Source: Neurospora tetraspora
Taxonomy: Eukaryota; Ascomycota; Sordariomycetes; Sordariales; Sordariaceae
Reading direction: 5' to 3'
NCBI RefSeq assembly: GCF_033439725.1
Contig: NW_026944387.1
Coordinates: 1,798,001 to 1,862,000, forward strand
DNA length: 64,000 nt
The notes beneath the pieces were generated by a model, which was not told the DNA's origin, did no database searches, and worked only from the letters and a program-made list of their open reading frames with translations. This document shows, in pieces, positions 24,224 to 35,716 of the stretch (its first letter is position 1; the number at the start of each line of letters is the position of its first letter). The position numbers and the translations under genes are program-made.

Positions 24224-25178
24224 AAGACATGAAAGCCAAGTGTGGAAGATAACCGGTGCGTATAAAGCATGTATATAGAGTTGCTAACCTCGAGCGAGCG
24301 AGCGAGCGATTAGTGATGTTTCGTCTCTGCATTTGCCTTTCATTATTACCCCTTGAGCTCATAGAAAGATACCCCTGAAGCACTCACTCTGGCTTTTGTA
24401 CCACTTGTTCGGCCTAGTTATGTTGGGGTATGTGATTTGCGTTGTGATTTCCCGAGAGAGAACTTATTACATAGTACCTGTGTGAGGCCTCGCGGTGGGC
24501 ATAGGAATCTGTCCGGAGGTTCTGTCAACAAGGGTTTCCTATTTGCGGTAGAGCACAAGGAGGCTACTATCGTCTACCCTGCACTTTTTCACTAAGGCCG
24601 TGTTCGGTGCGGCAGTAGTACAGTAACGGAAGCCTTTTTTTGGTGGTAAAAACGCTATGGGTTAGGGTTAGAAGTGCTTCCTTTACTGCACTACTGCCGC
24701 ACCGAACACGGCCTAACGCACTTCGGGGCGTATTTGCTACGTGCCGTGTCTCGCAGAATAGACCGCCGCGGTTCCCTCCCATCCTTCACAAGTACATTTC
24801 AAACATAGTCCAAATTTGCAAGCTAGGAGATAGCAAAGAGACAAAGCTGGCACGAACATGGGTACTGGATTTGGGCTATCCCAAGTGGGATCAGTTGAAG
24901 CAAAGTTGGTAGATTGCTTGGATGGCGTTCTCAAATTTGCTATGCCGAGAGCCTTGCATGTTGCTTGTACAGCAAGCTCAAAGGCCCAACTTCGTTTCCA
25001 AGCCTTCCTCAGACAACCTCCAACGCCCAGTGGTAAACCTGACGTTGTAATCCAGTCCAGGATGACTCTATCCTAGGGATTATCATACCTAACCCTTTAT
25101 CCCATCAGTTTTATACACATTTTACCTCAAGGTGTTAGCGAAAACCAGCATACCAGATGCCGTCCTCCTCCTCGTCGC
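24224..25178. other. Intergenic region between convergent genes
   Basis: Contains a (CGAG)n microsatellite at 24,291-24,309 in the 3' flank of the thioesterase gene and a foldback element at 24,593-24,716 (listed separately). Otherwise no gene is supported. Confidence 0.6.
24593..24716. mobile_element. Foldback/MITE-like element with 41-bp inverted arms
   Basis: The left arm, 24,593-24,633 (TAAGGCCGTGTTCGGTGCGG...), and the right arm, 24,676-24,716, are reverse complements with only 3 mismatches in 41 bp. A 42-bp spacer contains GGGTTAGGGTTAG, two telomere-like units. The ends resemble the GGCCGTGTTCGG termini seen in some hAT-type MITEs. GCACTT occurs just outside both arms (24,581 and 24,718) but not abutting them symmetrically, so the target duplication is uncertain. 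Confidence 0.65.
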
Positions 25179-26549
25179 CTACTTTTCAACCCCGGTGCTC
25201 TTACCAGCAGTATCACCCGAGTCACCAGCGCCCCAACCAAACCAACCACTGCTTCCCTGGGTATTCGGCGCCGGCCTATGCCTCACCCTCCTGCCATTAT
25301 CATCCATAATCTCCTCCTCGCCGCTCTCGGCCTCGAGCTTCTCAAAGTCCACCTCGGACCGGTTGCGGCTCAGCCCGCCCCCACTCACACTGCTGTGCTC
25401 GCTCATGGAGCGCGAATTCCTACCGCTGCGGGAGCTTGAACCCTGCCAAGGGTTGCCACCACCACCCGAAGTGAGTCCAACATCGGCGCCGTCGAAGCTG
25501 AAGCCCGGCACACCGCTCTGCTGCTGGTTGTTCTGGAGCTGAGAAGCCTCGCGGTCGAGTGCGTTAAGAACCGTGTTAAGACGCTCGCGCTGTGCTTCGA
25601 TGAAAGCCTTGCGGGCGCCCACGCCGCGGATGCTGTCGGGGATGAGGCTGGAAGCGCCTCCGGCACCGGTGCCCGGTGTGGGGGTCACATCGCGGTCGAA
25701 TTGGTTGCTGGAGCCCTTGTTGGAGTAAGCAGCGCTAGCGGCGCTGACGGCCGAGGACAGGAAGCTGTAGAAGTCGGTGCCGAGGGCGCCGCCCGCGGCG
25801 TTGTTAGCGCCACCCGGGCGAGCAGCCGGCAGGTTGAACCGGGCGAGGAGGGATTGGGTGTAGCCCTGCGCGGTCTGGGAGGCGCCAGCGCCGCCGCCGT
25901 AGGAGGCTGAGGCGGGCTCGGGCGGCGAAGGGGGCATGCCGAGGACTTGGGTCTTGACGTATTCGATGGCTTGCTTGAGGTACGCGAGGCCGGCGGCCTT
26001 GAGACGCTCGTGCGCTGAGGCGATGAAAGCCTCGATTTCGCCTTCGTTGGCCTCCAGCCAGGGGTCGATGTGGGTCTGGTAGATGACGCGGGCGCCCTGA
26101 GTTTGGGGGAGGACTAGGTAGAGGAGGAAGAAGAAGCGGATGGAGGCGTAGAAGGGGATCCTAGCGTAGCGCAAAAGGGTTATGTCAGTATTGTTGCTGA
26201 AGTGGCTGTCGGTGGGTAGATGATGCTCCCATCGAAGTGAACTTACCACACCAGGAACCAACCAATCCACGACTCAACGAGGACAATGAAGGATATGACG
26301 ACCCAGTACATGAGCCATGGTGTCAACTGGGCGGGATCTGAACTCTTGAGAGCTTTGTAACTGGCGTAAACAGGAAAGAGGAAGGAGGCGACAGAGCTGT
26401 TTCGCGATACACCTTGTGTTAGTTGGTGGACTATCAAACGGTAAGGTGGCGGGGCAGCGCATGGCGAGCAACACAAGCTCGCTGCCCAGCGCAAAGCTGT
26501 GTAGGGAGGACTTGACGTACGAGAGAAGGTTGGGCAAGATGTCGAACAT
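25179..26549 (-). CDS. yop1: Yop1/REEP (TB2/DP1/HVA22) ER membrane-shaping protein
   Basis: Reticulon-like protein that inserts as a hairpin wedge in the tubular ER and bends the membrane; partners of the family include Rab/Ypt proteins and reticulons. Three exons, 26,549-26,521, 26,396-26,247 and 26,160-25,179, give 386 residues. The first exon codes only MFDILPNLLS; splicing GTACGT to AACAG yields MFDILPNLLSSVASFLFPVY, the classic DP1 N-terminus. Hydrophobic hairpins follow (WLMYWVVISFIVLVESWIGW and IPFYASIRFFFLLYLVLP) with the family motif QTQGARVIY. After about residue 140 comes a long Gly/Ser/Ala-rich, acidic tail, much longer than in yeast Yop1 (about 180 residues), ending in a Trp/Gly patch. 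The tail is probably disordered. Confidence 0.92.
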
Positions 26550-29500
26550 ATTGACAGCAGCCTTTGTTCCCGGTAATACCGGGAAACGTGAATTCGCGGA
26601 GGTACCAGAACGTCGGGTTGTTGGGTCGAGTCTCGTTCGGCGATGATCGTTTAGTATCGTCAAGGGAAGGGGGGTTGGGCTCGATATGTGGTCAAAGGAC
26701 TTGGACGTCTTCACGGAACGAGCAGTGAGAAGGAAACAAAAAGAACCGGGAGAATCGTTGAATTCGAGGTCGAGGTGACTAGGCAAGTCGATCTATTTGG
26801 ATGATACGGAAGAGGAGACGAGTTGCATCGGAGAAGCAGGTCTTTGTGTAGCTGCTTCAGATGTTCGTATGATGAATGAGGTAATAGGCTGTGAATAAGC
26901 CAACGCAAGTCTGCAGATGTGGAAACCCCGTCGACGCAAGGCTACCGCAGGCCTAACAGAGACGCTGCCCTGGAGAGGCAAGGGGAGCTTAGGGAGGCGA
27001 CACGGTGAGGCACGGGGTCCGGCCAGCTGAGCCAACCTTAAAGCCACCTGGCTGCCGTTCGCTGGATCGGAGCCGTGAAAGCGGGAATGACCTGCTGGTG
27101 CCCAATGGATCGAGGAGTTTCAAGACAAACAAACAGCGAGCTTCAGGGGTAGCACCGCCAGAGAGCCCCTACGGTTCCCCTCTTCCCCCGCCAGCCTCAC
27201 GATAAGGGACGATAAGCCCGCGGGAAGCCCCACCATTGCCCCACTTCAACCCCGGATTTGCAAGAGTTGACAACGGTCACAGCGGAGCCAAAGACTTGGA
27301 TGATCCTGTCTTTTTACCTCTCTCAGTCTCTCTTCCACAACCTCAACTTGGTATATCAACAGGTATCATCCAACTTCATCTCTGCTTCTGGATATCGATG
27401 CTCTTTTCAACGTGTAGTCAATTGTCATATGTCGACCTCCGTCAGCATCGGCTCCCGCCTTCGGAGTGTCTCACTAGAAACACCAAAGACACCACAGCCA
27501 CCACAACATGAACGGTTGGGGTGGCCACTATTGGATTCCGGCATCCACTTACAGCCTTATTTTCGGAAAGAGAGTTTCGTTCCGAGGCCTCGTTGTCTCA
27601 TTTGGCCTCGCGAGCCTTGCCACACAATAGAGCAATATGTGGTTCCCGAGCTGCGACCAGCCAAGATATACACGCCACCGCTAGGTATCTACACTGGTAC
27701 GACTCGAGACTCTCTGGACTCCACGGATCACTGAACGATCAACTATTCTCTTTCAGCTTTTCAACTGGTTTCAACACGGTCAACCCGGTGCCTGGTCGAT
27801 GGCTTTGCGGGAACGATTCGATGGTCAAAGGACGGCATCATAATGCCCGGCTTTCCTTTATCTCTAAGCCGAACTCGAATACCCGGCGTCACACCATGCT
27901 GTCGTTCCGGCACATCATTAGCCTCAACTTGAGCACCATGCGGTCGGGTTACAGCACATGGGCCGCGAAGGATGCGGCTCTGCGGCAGGTGCCCGCTTCT
28001 ACCAAGACGAACTATCTTCTTGCTAACGTCGTCCAACGATACCTACCATGAGAGCTACAAGAGGCTTCAATCCCGTGAAATAGTCACCCGAGGAGCCGAG
28101 TTCCTGAACTGACAGCCGACTATTGAGACAACTGCCTCCTTGGACTGGGTCGGCAAGATATCAGGCAGGTAGCCTGCACCTCCGCTGTGTTTACGGCACC
28201 GCGAGTGTCCTTCGTCTTCACTCCGGTACTGCTCAAGTTGTGTAACAACTAGGTGCACTGATGTTGTGTAACGTGAAACCTTTCAGATGACAGGTCGGTC
28301 ATGGTGCAGAGACGGGAAAATAAATCGCCCTTCTTATGCCTCCATTGATCGAAGTACCGCCGAGAACTGCAGCCGGCGCCCAGCCAGTTCTTGGTCGTCC
28401 ATGGCGATGTATATATATCCCTTGAGTTTCCCGCATGCAAAGACATGACGATCATCGTGACGCTGCTATCGATGTTACAGCTTGACCAAGAGGACAACCA
28501 AGTTGACGTCGTGGAAAAGGAGCTGAGTGTCTTTGGAAAACAGCCGGATGGACGGGTAACATCACTGGTCGGTCTCTATCATCGATCGCTATCTCTGACC
28601 TTCGTATCAGGCAAACCGGAACACCACAATCGGAAATCCAGAAGTCTCATCACTGAATTGCTGTCTACCTTTGGTTGTCAAGCAGCAATTGAGTCCTCGC
28701 CCATTTTCCAGCTCGGAGTCATCACCAGCAACGGGGTTCCGAGTGAACGGTTAGAGTTGGACTCAACTTGCTCGCCGGGCCCATGGCTTCCTGCTTGAAC
28801 TCTCCGGATACGAACGAGATTTGACTTGAGCATATACCAAGAGGCTTCTATCTCCACGACTCCCAAAATGTTGAGGTTCGCCAGCTCAGCCAAATGCCTT
28901 GTCAGCCACGACTAAGCATGACCACGAGAAAAGGGGCAAAGTTATGCTTAAAGATTTATCCCTCCCACATTCCGGCAATGCCATCATTGGCTGTTGCTTC
29001 CGTTGGATGTGACTCGGGACTGCATTCACGTTGCGTCTGTCCATGCCGAACCCCGGTCCGTCGATGAGGAGGCTCGGGAGGATGCGGGGGAGCCAAGCGG
29101 CGCCAAGTTTTCTGGGGAAACACCACCCATCTCCCTGGCGCTAACCAAAAGCGAATAACACTCCCGCAAGCCCATCGATAGCCTGTTTCTTCGCCCGAGG
29201 CTATGTACGTTTTGGAGAGATATTCTTTGTGCCCAACTGTTGGAGAAGTGCGGAGGACACCTGGACGCCACCAGCAGACGGACTGCTTTGTGGACACGAT
29301 CTGGGCTCAAGCAGTGGGTCACTGGAGATTCTGTGGATTTGATACTCGCCCTCCCCATGGGGTAGTGGACTCCCCTTCACGGCCCGTATCATGACACTTG
29401 CATCTCATTAACGGTATTCGCTGGAGGCATCCTCCTGCCAGATCTCCAACTCGCCCTTGGTGCAATTGCCATGCGGGGGACGGGAAACGAGAACCATGGG

Positions 29501-30141
29501 TGTAAGCCAGGCAGAGGAATGTTGTGGTTTGTTTGGTCAATCTCACGTCCACACCGGGCCATGACCTGGAACCCGGGACCTGGCAATTGATGAACAGGGG
29601 AGAACGAGAGGGGGTGGCCTGGGTGCTCCGAATCCAGCACATTTTGGATGCTTCGAACAGTTGACGAAGCAAGGTTGCATTTGGTTGGTACTCTGGATGC
29701 GAATGTACACCACCACCACGATGCCTGTCGTGTCACCGTGAATGATGATAGGTTTGGGACCCTGCTGCTTGGCTTGTAGGCACACTTGAACGTTAACCTA
29801 GTAAGCTTGGCAGTTATCGATGAAGGATTCCTTTTCTGACCGCAATAGATAAATCCTTCTTGCTACCTTATCCATGTCGGCAGCTCCTTCCTGCATCTGA
29901 CCTACAGGTACATTACGTCGGCCCTCCCCAGCCTCAGCCGCCCCTACATTTTTCATTGTTCACCATCACCTCTCATCCTCCTCATCACCTCTCCTTCTCG
30001 CCACCTACCACTCATCCACCACTGACCTCGCTCACACGAGGTCGCCGTTGAGTGTCTCATCTTCCAACCATCAGGTTACCAGCTTTTCGTATCCAGCAAC
30101 AGAACCAGCTTCTCCTCGCCGACATCACATCAGCCATCACA
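26550..30141. other. 3.6-kb region with no supported gene
   Basis: Composition is normal and there is no RIP signature. The longest frame is 176 codons (27,521-28,051, plus), with unremarkable composition and no family match. A short frame at 27,508-27,630 begins MNGWGGHYWIPAS in a good start context (CACAACATG) but ends after 40 codons. Another plus frame at 28,391-28,798 (135 codons) also lacks recognisable features. Any of these could be a species-specific gene or noncoding RNA exon, but nothing in the sequence decides it. The last 200 bp are pyrimidine-rich, as is common upstream of fungal starts, and probably belong to the transporter promoter. Confidence 0.5.
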
Positions 30142-31929
30142 ATGGCCGCCGGAGTGTCGGAAACGGTGACCTCGGAAAAGAGGAGGCAGTCTTTGTCCGG
30201 GTCAGACACCAAGGAAGGTTATTTCGAAAATGCTCCAGGGGCGCACTACCGTGCCGAACGGGGCCAGGCCGCAACTGATATGTAAGTCGCTTACTCTGGT
30301 CCATAATTCATCTTCAATCTCCGATAGGGCGGCTGATGGGCTAACCTTCACTCAACAGTCACGGCAATCCTCTCGTTGAACTCGATCCAGTAGCCGAGAC
30401 CAAGCTCCGACGAAAAATTGATCTCTATATCGTCCCGACGGTTGCGATTCTTTACCTATTCTGCTTCATTGACAGAGCCAATATTGGTGAGCAACGAGAA
30501 CACCAACCGGATTGATGAAAGGCACATGGCTTACGATACTGGACACTAGGAAATGCGAGGCTAGACACATTAGAGAAGGATCTGGACCTACACGGATACG
30601 ACTACAATACCGTACTATCGATCTTCTACGTCGGCTACATCCTCTTCGAGATCCCAGTAACCATCACGTGCAAATGGATGGGCCCAGGATGGTTTCTCCC
30701 TCTAACCTCGCTTGGTTTTGGAATCATGTCCGTCTGCATGGCATTCGTCAACAACTTCTCTCAGGCTTGCGGTGTTCGTTTCCTCCTTGGAGTTTTCGAA
30801 GCTGGCATGATGCCCGGAATCGCCTACTATCTTTCCCGCTGGTACCGTCGATCCGAGCTCACTCTACGTCTATCGCTGTACATCGTCATGTCTCCTCTGG
30901 CCGGCGCTTTCGGTGGCCTCTTGGCGTCTGCCATTCTCAAGCTCGACCACTTCGGCAGTCTTCATGGATGGAGAATGATCTTCGGCATTGAGGGCATAAT
31001 TACCGTCGGCCTGGCCCTCATCGGTTTCCTGACCCTGACCGACCACCCTGCGACTGCCAGATGGCTCACCCAGGAGGAGAAGGACCTTGCCATTGCGCGT
31101 GTGAAGTCGGAGCGTGTTGGTCAGACCGAGATCATCGACAAGATGGACGCCAAGAAGCTCAAACGCGGTATCTTCAACCCCGTCGTCTTCTTTACCGGCT
31201 TGGCCTTCCTCCTCAACAACATCACCGTCCAAGGTCTCGCTTTCTTCGCCCCTACCGTCGTCGCTACCATCTACCCGACCAAGAGCATTATTCAGAAGCA
31301 GCTGTTAACCGTCCCGCCTTACATTGTTGGTGGCTTCTTCACCATCCTCATGCCTCTCATCAGCCGCTGGTTCGATCGCCGCCAGATCTTGATCATTGCT
31401 TGCTGCCCCCTGGTCATGGTCGGCTACATCATGTTCCTGGCTACCGAAAACGCGCACATCCGATACGGCGCCGCTTTCCTCGTCAGCACATCCGTCTTTG
31501 CCGCTGGTCCCTTGACCAACTCCCAAGTCAGCGCCAACGTCGTCTCCGACACTGCAAGGAGCAGCGCTCTCGGCTATAATGGTAAGCTCCCACATGACAC
31601 TCATGTCCCCCCCCCTTCCCTTTCCTCTTCGTACAATGGAAAGCTAACCGTTTTACTTCCTTACTTTAGTCATGGTGGGCAACATTGGTGGTCTCGTCGC
31701 CACCTGGAGTTTCCTCCCCTCCGACGCCCCCAACTACCACATCGGCAACGGCATCAACCTTGCTGCGTCCGGCGGCACCCTCGTCATCTCTCTTTGCCTG
31801 TTTATCTGGATGAAGAGGGATAACACCAAGCGCGAGCTGCGCAACGCCGAGGAGGAGCTGACGGGCATGTCGCAGCAGGAGATCCAGGATCTGGATTACA
31901 AGCACCCTGGTTTCCGGTGGAAGCCTTAA
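30142..31929 (+). CDS. MFS transporter, ACS (allantoate permease/Dal5-like) family
   Basis: Plasma-membrane transporter of the anion:cation symporter group, which in fungi moves organic acids, vitamins, allantoate or dipeptides together with protons. Four exons: 30,142-30,281; 30,359-30,486; 30,550-31,581; 31,670-31,929. All introns are GT-AG and the product has 519 residues, the usual length. The signature LYIVPTVAILYLFCFIDRANIGNARL in TM1 is typical of the family; about 12 hydrophobic segments follow, with a hydrophilic loop near the centre (EEKDLAIARVKSE...). The C-terminal cytoplasmic tail ends LDYKHPGFRWKP, also common there. I chose MAAGVSETV (context ATCACAATGG) over an in-frame ATG 90 bp upstream. 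Substrate cannot be read from the sequence. Confidence 0.9.
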
Positions 31930-32684
31930 AGTGCCTGTCCATGGGAAGAAGGGAATGGCTGGAAAGGGAAATGGTGCCCCGTTTGGAGGGTTCGGTTTAT
32001 GTTGCACAGCAGCCACCGATTACCGATATCCGAACTGGAGGGGATACACAAAGGAATGGACGATGATGATGATGACTATGAGATGAATACCCAAGCAGAT
32101 GATTCTGTTTACAAACAACCATTTTGATAATGATGATACCTACCAATTCAAGCAAAGTATGCTACACGTTGATGCTTACCTACTTCCACTTTCACCCTGC
32201 CCTAAAAGTCTTCTCAGTCCTTTTTCCCAGTAACTCTCCAATCCATAATGACTCCCATCATAGCTTCTGCTTGCCTGCATGACAACGGGCGCGGGATACA
32301 TGTCACCCTAGCGGAATCTCATGTCGCAGTTCGGAGGTACGCTTTGCCAAGCGAGATCCTTCCCCTGCATGGCACTTTATCGATCTCACCCCAACAGGGG
32401 GTGGTATCAACCAATAGCCATACTCGTCAGGGCTTCAAAATCGCCGCTGACTAGTGGGTGGAGAGTATCGGGAGATACCTTACAAGGTAGCGAGCGTGGG
32501 ACGAGAGAGCCGATCCACGGATATGATGGAACTTTACGCGCGGCACGGGAGGATATTGCGACATAGCTGAAGGTTGAAACAAAGGGACACAGAGGTGCGG
32601 TAGGTAAGGTACCTTAGGCTACCTGCTATCAAAGTGCCCACCGCATTTGTAATTTGTAACACCCCTATCAATCTGGTCTGGCAT

Positions 32685-32743
32685 GTGAATGTTTAACAAC
32701 GGGTGAATATTTACAACAACGGGTGAATGTTTAACAACGGGTG
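32685..32743. repeat. Short tandem repeat, 18-20 bp units
   Basis: About three units of (GG)GTGAATGTTTAACAAC, with the middle unit reading GGGTGAATATTTACAACAAC, lie head to tail. No coding context; function unknown. Confidence 0.7.
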
Positions 32744-33842
32744 AGGTTACACCATGGGTTACTGTAGAGGTATGCATGGTCTCTTTGCTATCAGCCGTCG
32801 GATCCTTTTTTATTTTAAATTTTTTCTTCTTTTTTTTTTTTCTTTTTGGCATCTCTCGTGGAGCTAGTTGAGATATTGGGAGTTGCGACACTCCCCCTCG
32901 AGATACTGGGCGATAGGTAGTGCTTCAACGAATCGTTTGAACCCTTAAACAGACGTTTGAACTAATTCACATAGACGTTACCGTCCTGAATTCTACCTAC
33001 TCTACTAGGTAGCTTTTCCGGCTCATAACTCCATTGCGAGGCTACCTAGTAGGGCCGACCGAGGCTTCGCTTTTCTTGTAGGATCTTATGTGACGGTAGG
33101 TAGGTACCTAGAGGTAAGGAACACTAATAATTCTTAGTAGAGGTATGTACGACTTGAAATTCCAGACATTGTGGCTTGCGGCTCTTGGTAACATGTGTTT
33201 CCTCTACCCACAGAACAAGGTACTTACATGTAGGTACTACGAGCTACGAGCCCTATTCGCATTGCACAACATGCTAAGGAGCAGTGATGTAGTGGAACTG
33301 CGATTACCCACGTCAAACATTAGTCCGGGGTAGGTGAACTTTACTCGACGGCCATGAGAAGAAATGCAGTGGAAACATCACTTAGTATTTCTCAAGAGCA
33401 ATGAGATAGTGACCAAGGTTTGTCATACAAGACGTCCAAAAGGATGTACGAGCTTTGTACGATGGACAGACACTGCGCACTTTGAAACGTTCGAAAGTGT
33501 GCGAAAATGCTATGGCTCGTGACATCGTGTTTGAATCCTCAGGCGCAGTAAGTACCATTTACTGGTGAGCGCGTCGCTCTGAGCATCTACCACCGCGATA
33601 TCAATCAATGTCTGCACTCATCGCCGAGTGCCGTTGTTGTTATGTCAGTTGCAGGGCAAAAAAAAAAACCGACTTCACTGATGGCCCAAGCGATCGCCAG
33701 CTCACCTCAGGCTTCTTCTTTTCTAGGTAGTCCTCTCAGTCAAACTTGTTCCTGCATTTGAGGAGGATAAAAACATGGAAAGAAGGAGCGGGGAGAGGAG
33801 AAGTACTCCCCCAGGGGAAGAAAGAAAAAGCCAAAAAGGTGC

Positions 33843-33848
33843 AAAAAA
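33843..33848 (-). terminator. Pol III T-run after the tRNA-like gene
   Basis: Six consecutive T residues on the minus strand, five bases after the discriminator base of the tRNA-like gene; a second T5 follows shortly after. This is a standard Pol III stop and supports transcription. Confidence 0.5.
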
Positions 33849-33852
33849 TATG

Positions 33853-33951
33853 TGGCCCGCACCTGAGTTGAACCGGTACCTTCTCCTCCGCTGTTAGAAA
33901 AGAGTCGCGGAAGAAATTAAGGGAGTGTGCTACCCATTACACCAACGGACC
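33853..33951 (-). tRNA. tRNA-like gene with insert in the anticodon arm (glutamine-type body)
   Basis: Minus strand, 99 nt. The acceptor arms GGTCCGT and GCGGGCC pair fully with two G-U. The D arm is GTGT-AATGGGTA-GCAC, with an A box TGGTGTAATGGG. The T loop TTCAACT provides a B box, with one mismatch in its stem. Six T residues (33,843-33,848) follow within 5 nt, a good Pol III terminator. Between D and T arms lies an about 26-nt extra segment containing a TCCGC/GCGGA hairpin, suggesting an intron. The 5' half resembles tRNA-Gln, but the anticodon loop reads literally T-T-A-A-T-T, with no purine at position 37 and a mismatch in the stem. I therefore cannot assign an amino acid. It may be a pseudogene. 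Confidence 0.5.
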
Positions 33952-35049
33952 ACGGGAAAAGAGCGGCTTGGGATGAGCTTATAAGGTCCAGGTCCAGGTC
34001 CAGGTCTGCTGCCCTGGGGTTCCAGTCGGGGGCTTGGGGCTCGGGGTCTAGAGCGGGCAGGCAAGGCAGCGAGTGGGCTCGGTCATCCGGTCTCGAGGTC
34101 GAGAGCAGGCGGCTGGCGGCTGGCGGTCAGGTTTGGAGGCAGGAGCGGCAACTCAGGTTCGTTGAGATCCTGTGTGGGTTTCGTCTGAACTCCAGTCGCT
34201 GGAGAGGCACCCGATCTTGGGACATGTTTGTTGCACCGTGTCATTGGAAGACACTTCGGGGGGGCATCGAGGTAATAAACTCCATCTCTGCTTTCCTTGC
34301 TGCAGTCATGTACGTGGTTTGGGTTCAAATCTGGAGGATAAGATACATTCGTAGAGGTAGAGGAACAGTCGCCAGCACAATTCCTTTTCGGTCGTGAGGG
34401 GAGGAATCTTGAACATCACTCGTCAAAGAGCGTTGATATACTGTGAAATCTTAGAGCTGCATCAGCCTTACATGCGAGTTGATATCTTGCAAATTATTCG
34501 CGATACTCAGTTCGTGGCAGATCTTGGTGAGGCTGATTTCCGGGCTGGGGTTTCAGGGCCTGTCCGCGCATCCTTAAACCGCTTGTGTATCAAAGTCCAT
34601 GGAAGGCGCACGGAATCGTCGATAAGCGCTAAGTATCGATAATATAGAACGTCTCATAGAGTACACTTGTAGGCGGCATTGATGTACGGTCAAAGCATAT
34701 CGTTCGCTTGAAGCTGTTTGCTGGTTTGTGAGAAGGGTGAGCATCCTTCCGTAAGCTATGTCATGTCGGAAGAGCACAGGAGAGAATAGAAGATGAGCAG
34801 AAGGACGAATCCCAAGCGTGTAGATACCTCTAGTATAAGGTATGAATGTTTGAGATCCCTTTCGTGGTCCTGCTGAACATTGCACATAGCTCTATATGTA
34901 CTCACTTCCTTATCTTCGAGCGTTTCCATCACGCTCAATTTCAACCTACCTTCCTTACCTTCCTCCAGTGCTGGCCACTCCCTTAATTTTGTGATACCGT
35001 CGTAGGCCACAGCAGCGCAGCCATCTTGCACAGTTGCTCAAAACATTGA
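33952..35049. other. Intergenic region, no supported gene
   Basis: Open frames up to 156 codons (33,927-34,397, plus) look random, with Arg/Ser/Gly-rich translation driven by local repeats such as (GGTCCA)n at 33,986-34,002. I see no structured element. Confidence 0.5.
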
Positions 35050-35716
35050 ATGATACAACAATCCGCCTTCGTCCTGCTGGCAGAAGCCTCTTCACCACCG
35101 CAACAGCCCACGGAAACATCACCTCCCCACCCGCCCGTCTCCCAGGTCCAGCGATGGCTCGCGCCTGCGGCCAACAAGCCGTCAACGCCATCCTCGCTGA
35201 CGGCACGATGCCCATCGAATCGGTTCCCTTTTCTTCGTCCACCTCTTGTAAGCCACAACATAAACCGCCCCCTTAAGCCCACAACTTACCTCCCTCCTCG
35301 TCATGTTCCTACCTCTAGGTACTTACACTGGACCTCAAAGGCAGCCCCCTTCCTCTGCCGCGGCGCCCTCTTCACCGACAACCCTTCCCTCCTGCAGTGC
35401 TTCACGCCGGATCAAAAGATCCCCTTTGAAGCCTCATCCCCATCCCGCACGAGGGGCATTGTAACGTGTCTATCCAGTCGTCAACACGGCTACTAACTCT
35501 ATTTTGGGCCAGCGGTTGTTGGTGTGCGATTCGTACGCGGATGAAAGGCTGTCGAGGTTGCAAGCGAATAATACTGCCTTTAGCGTGACTCTGCCGAAAG
35601 ATGGGGAAGTGTTGAGGGAGTGTAGGACGCCGGGGGGTTGTGTTTTGCAGTGGTTTTGGTTTGGGGAGGGGGCAGGGCAGACGTATGAGAGTTGTGTTTA
35701 TTTTGTTGTTGGGTGA
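35050..35716 (+). pseudogene. Frameshifted gene for a secreted LPMO-like (chitin-binding type-4) protein
   Basis: Pieces of one protein occur in order in different frames. A signal-peptide start (MIQQSAFVLLA, from 35,050) is in one frame. From about 35,085 a second frame reads SLFTTATAHGNITSPPARLP, so the mature protein would start with His (codon 35,109), as in copper lytic polysaccharide monooxygenases. From about 35,345 comes FLCRGALFTDN, then IPIPHEGHCNVSI from 35,436 in another frame. From 35,477 to the stop at 35,716 the frame is VVNTATNSILGQRLL...VLQWFWFGEGAGQTYESC. A possible intron (about 35,250-35,318) explains one switch; shifts near 35,080, 35,432 and 35,475 have no splice signals. 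The block order matches a known ascomycete secreted family of about 210 residues. Base errors could mimic some shifts, but three is many. Confidence 0.65.

Larger units (their letters stand above)
31930..33852. other. Gene-poor 1.9 kb with short repeats
   Basis: Contains the transporter 3' flank, a small tandem repeat at 32,685-32,743 and a perfect 12-bp inverted repeat CTACTAGGTAGC / GCTACCTAGTAG (33,002-33,013 and 33,041-33,052, 27-bp loop). Several scattered TACCTAGGTA-like motifs (for example 33,094-33,115) occur. No gene is supported. Confidence 0.5.

Noticed and set aside
24661-24672. Internal telomere
   Set aside because: Only two TTAGGG-like units; also seen once at 62,139; too short to mean a telomere.
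26397-26440. Short 43-nt intron as the first intron of yop1
   Set aside because: It would insert an extra non-conserved segment; the GTACGT donor at 26,520 gives the classic DP1 N-terminus instead.
27521-28051. 176-codon plus frame
   Set aside because: No domain, signal or codon evidence; overlapping frames are as long. Kept only as a note under the intergenic entry.
30052-30141. Upstream in-frame ATG for the MFS transporter
   Set aside because: Adds 30 non-conserved residues; the ATG at 30,142 has a far better context.
32685-32743. CRISPR-like array
   Set aside because: Units are head to tail without spacers and the organism is a fungus.
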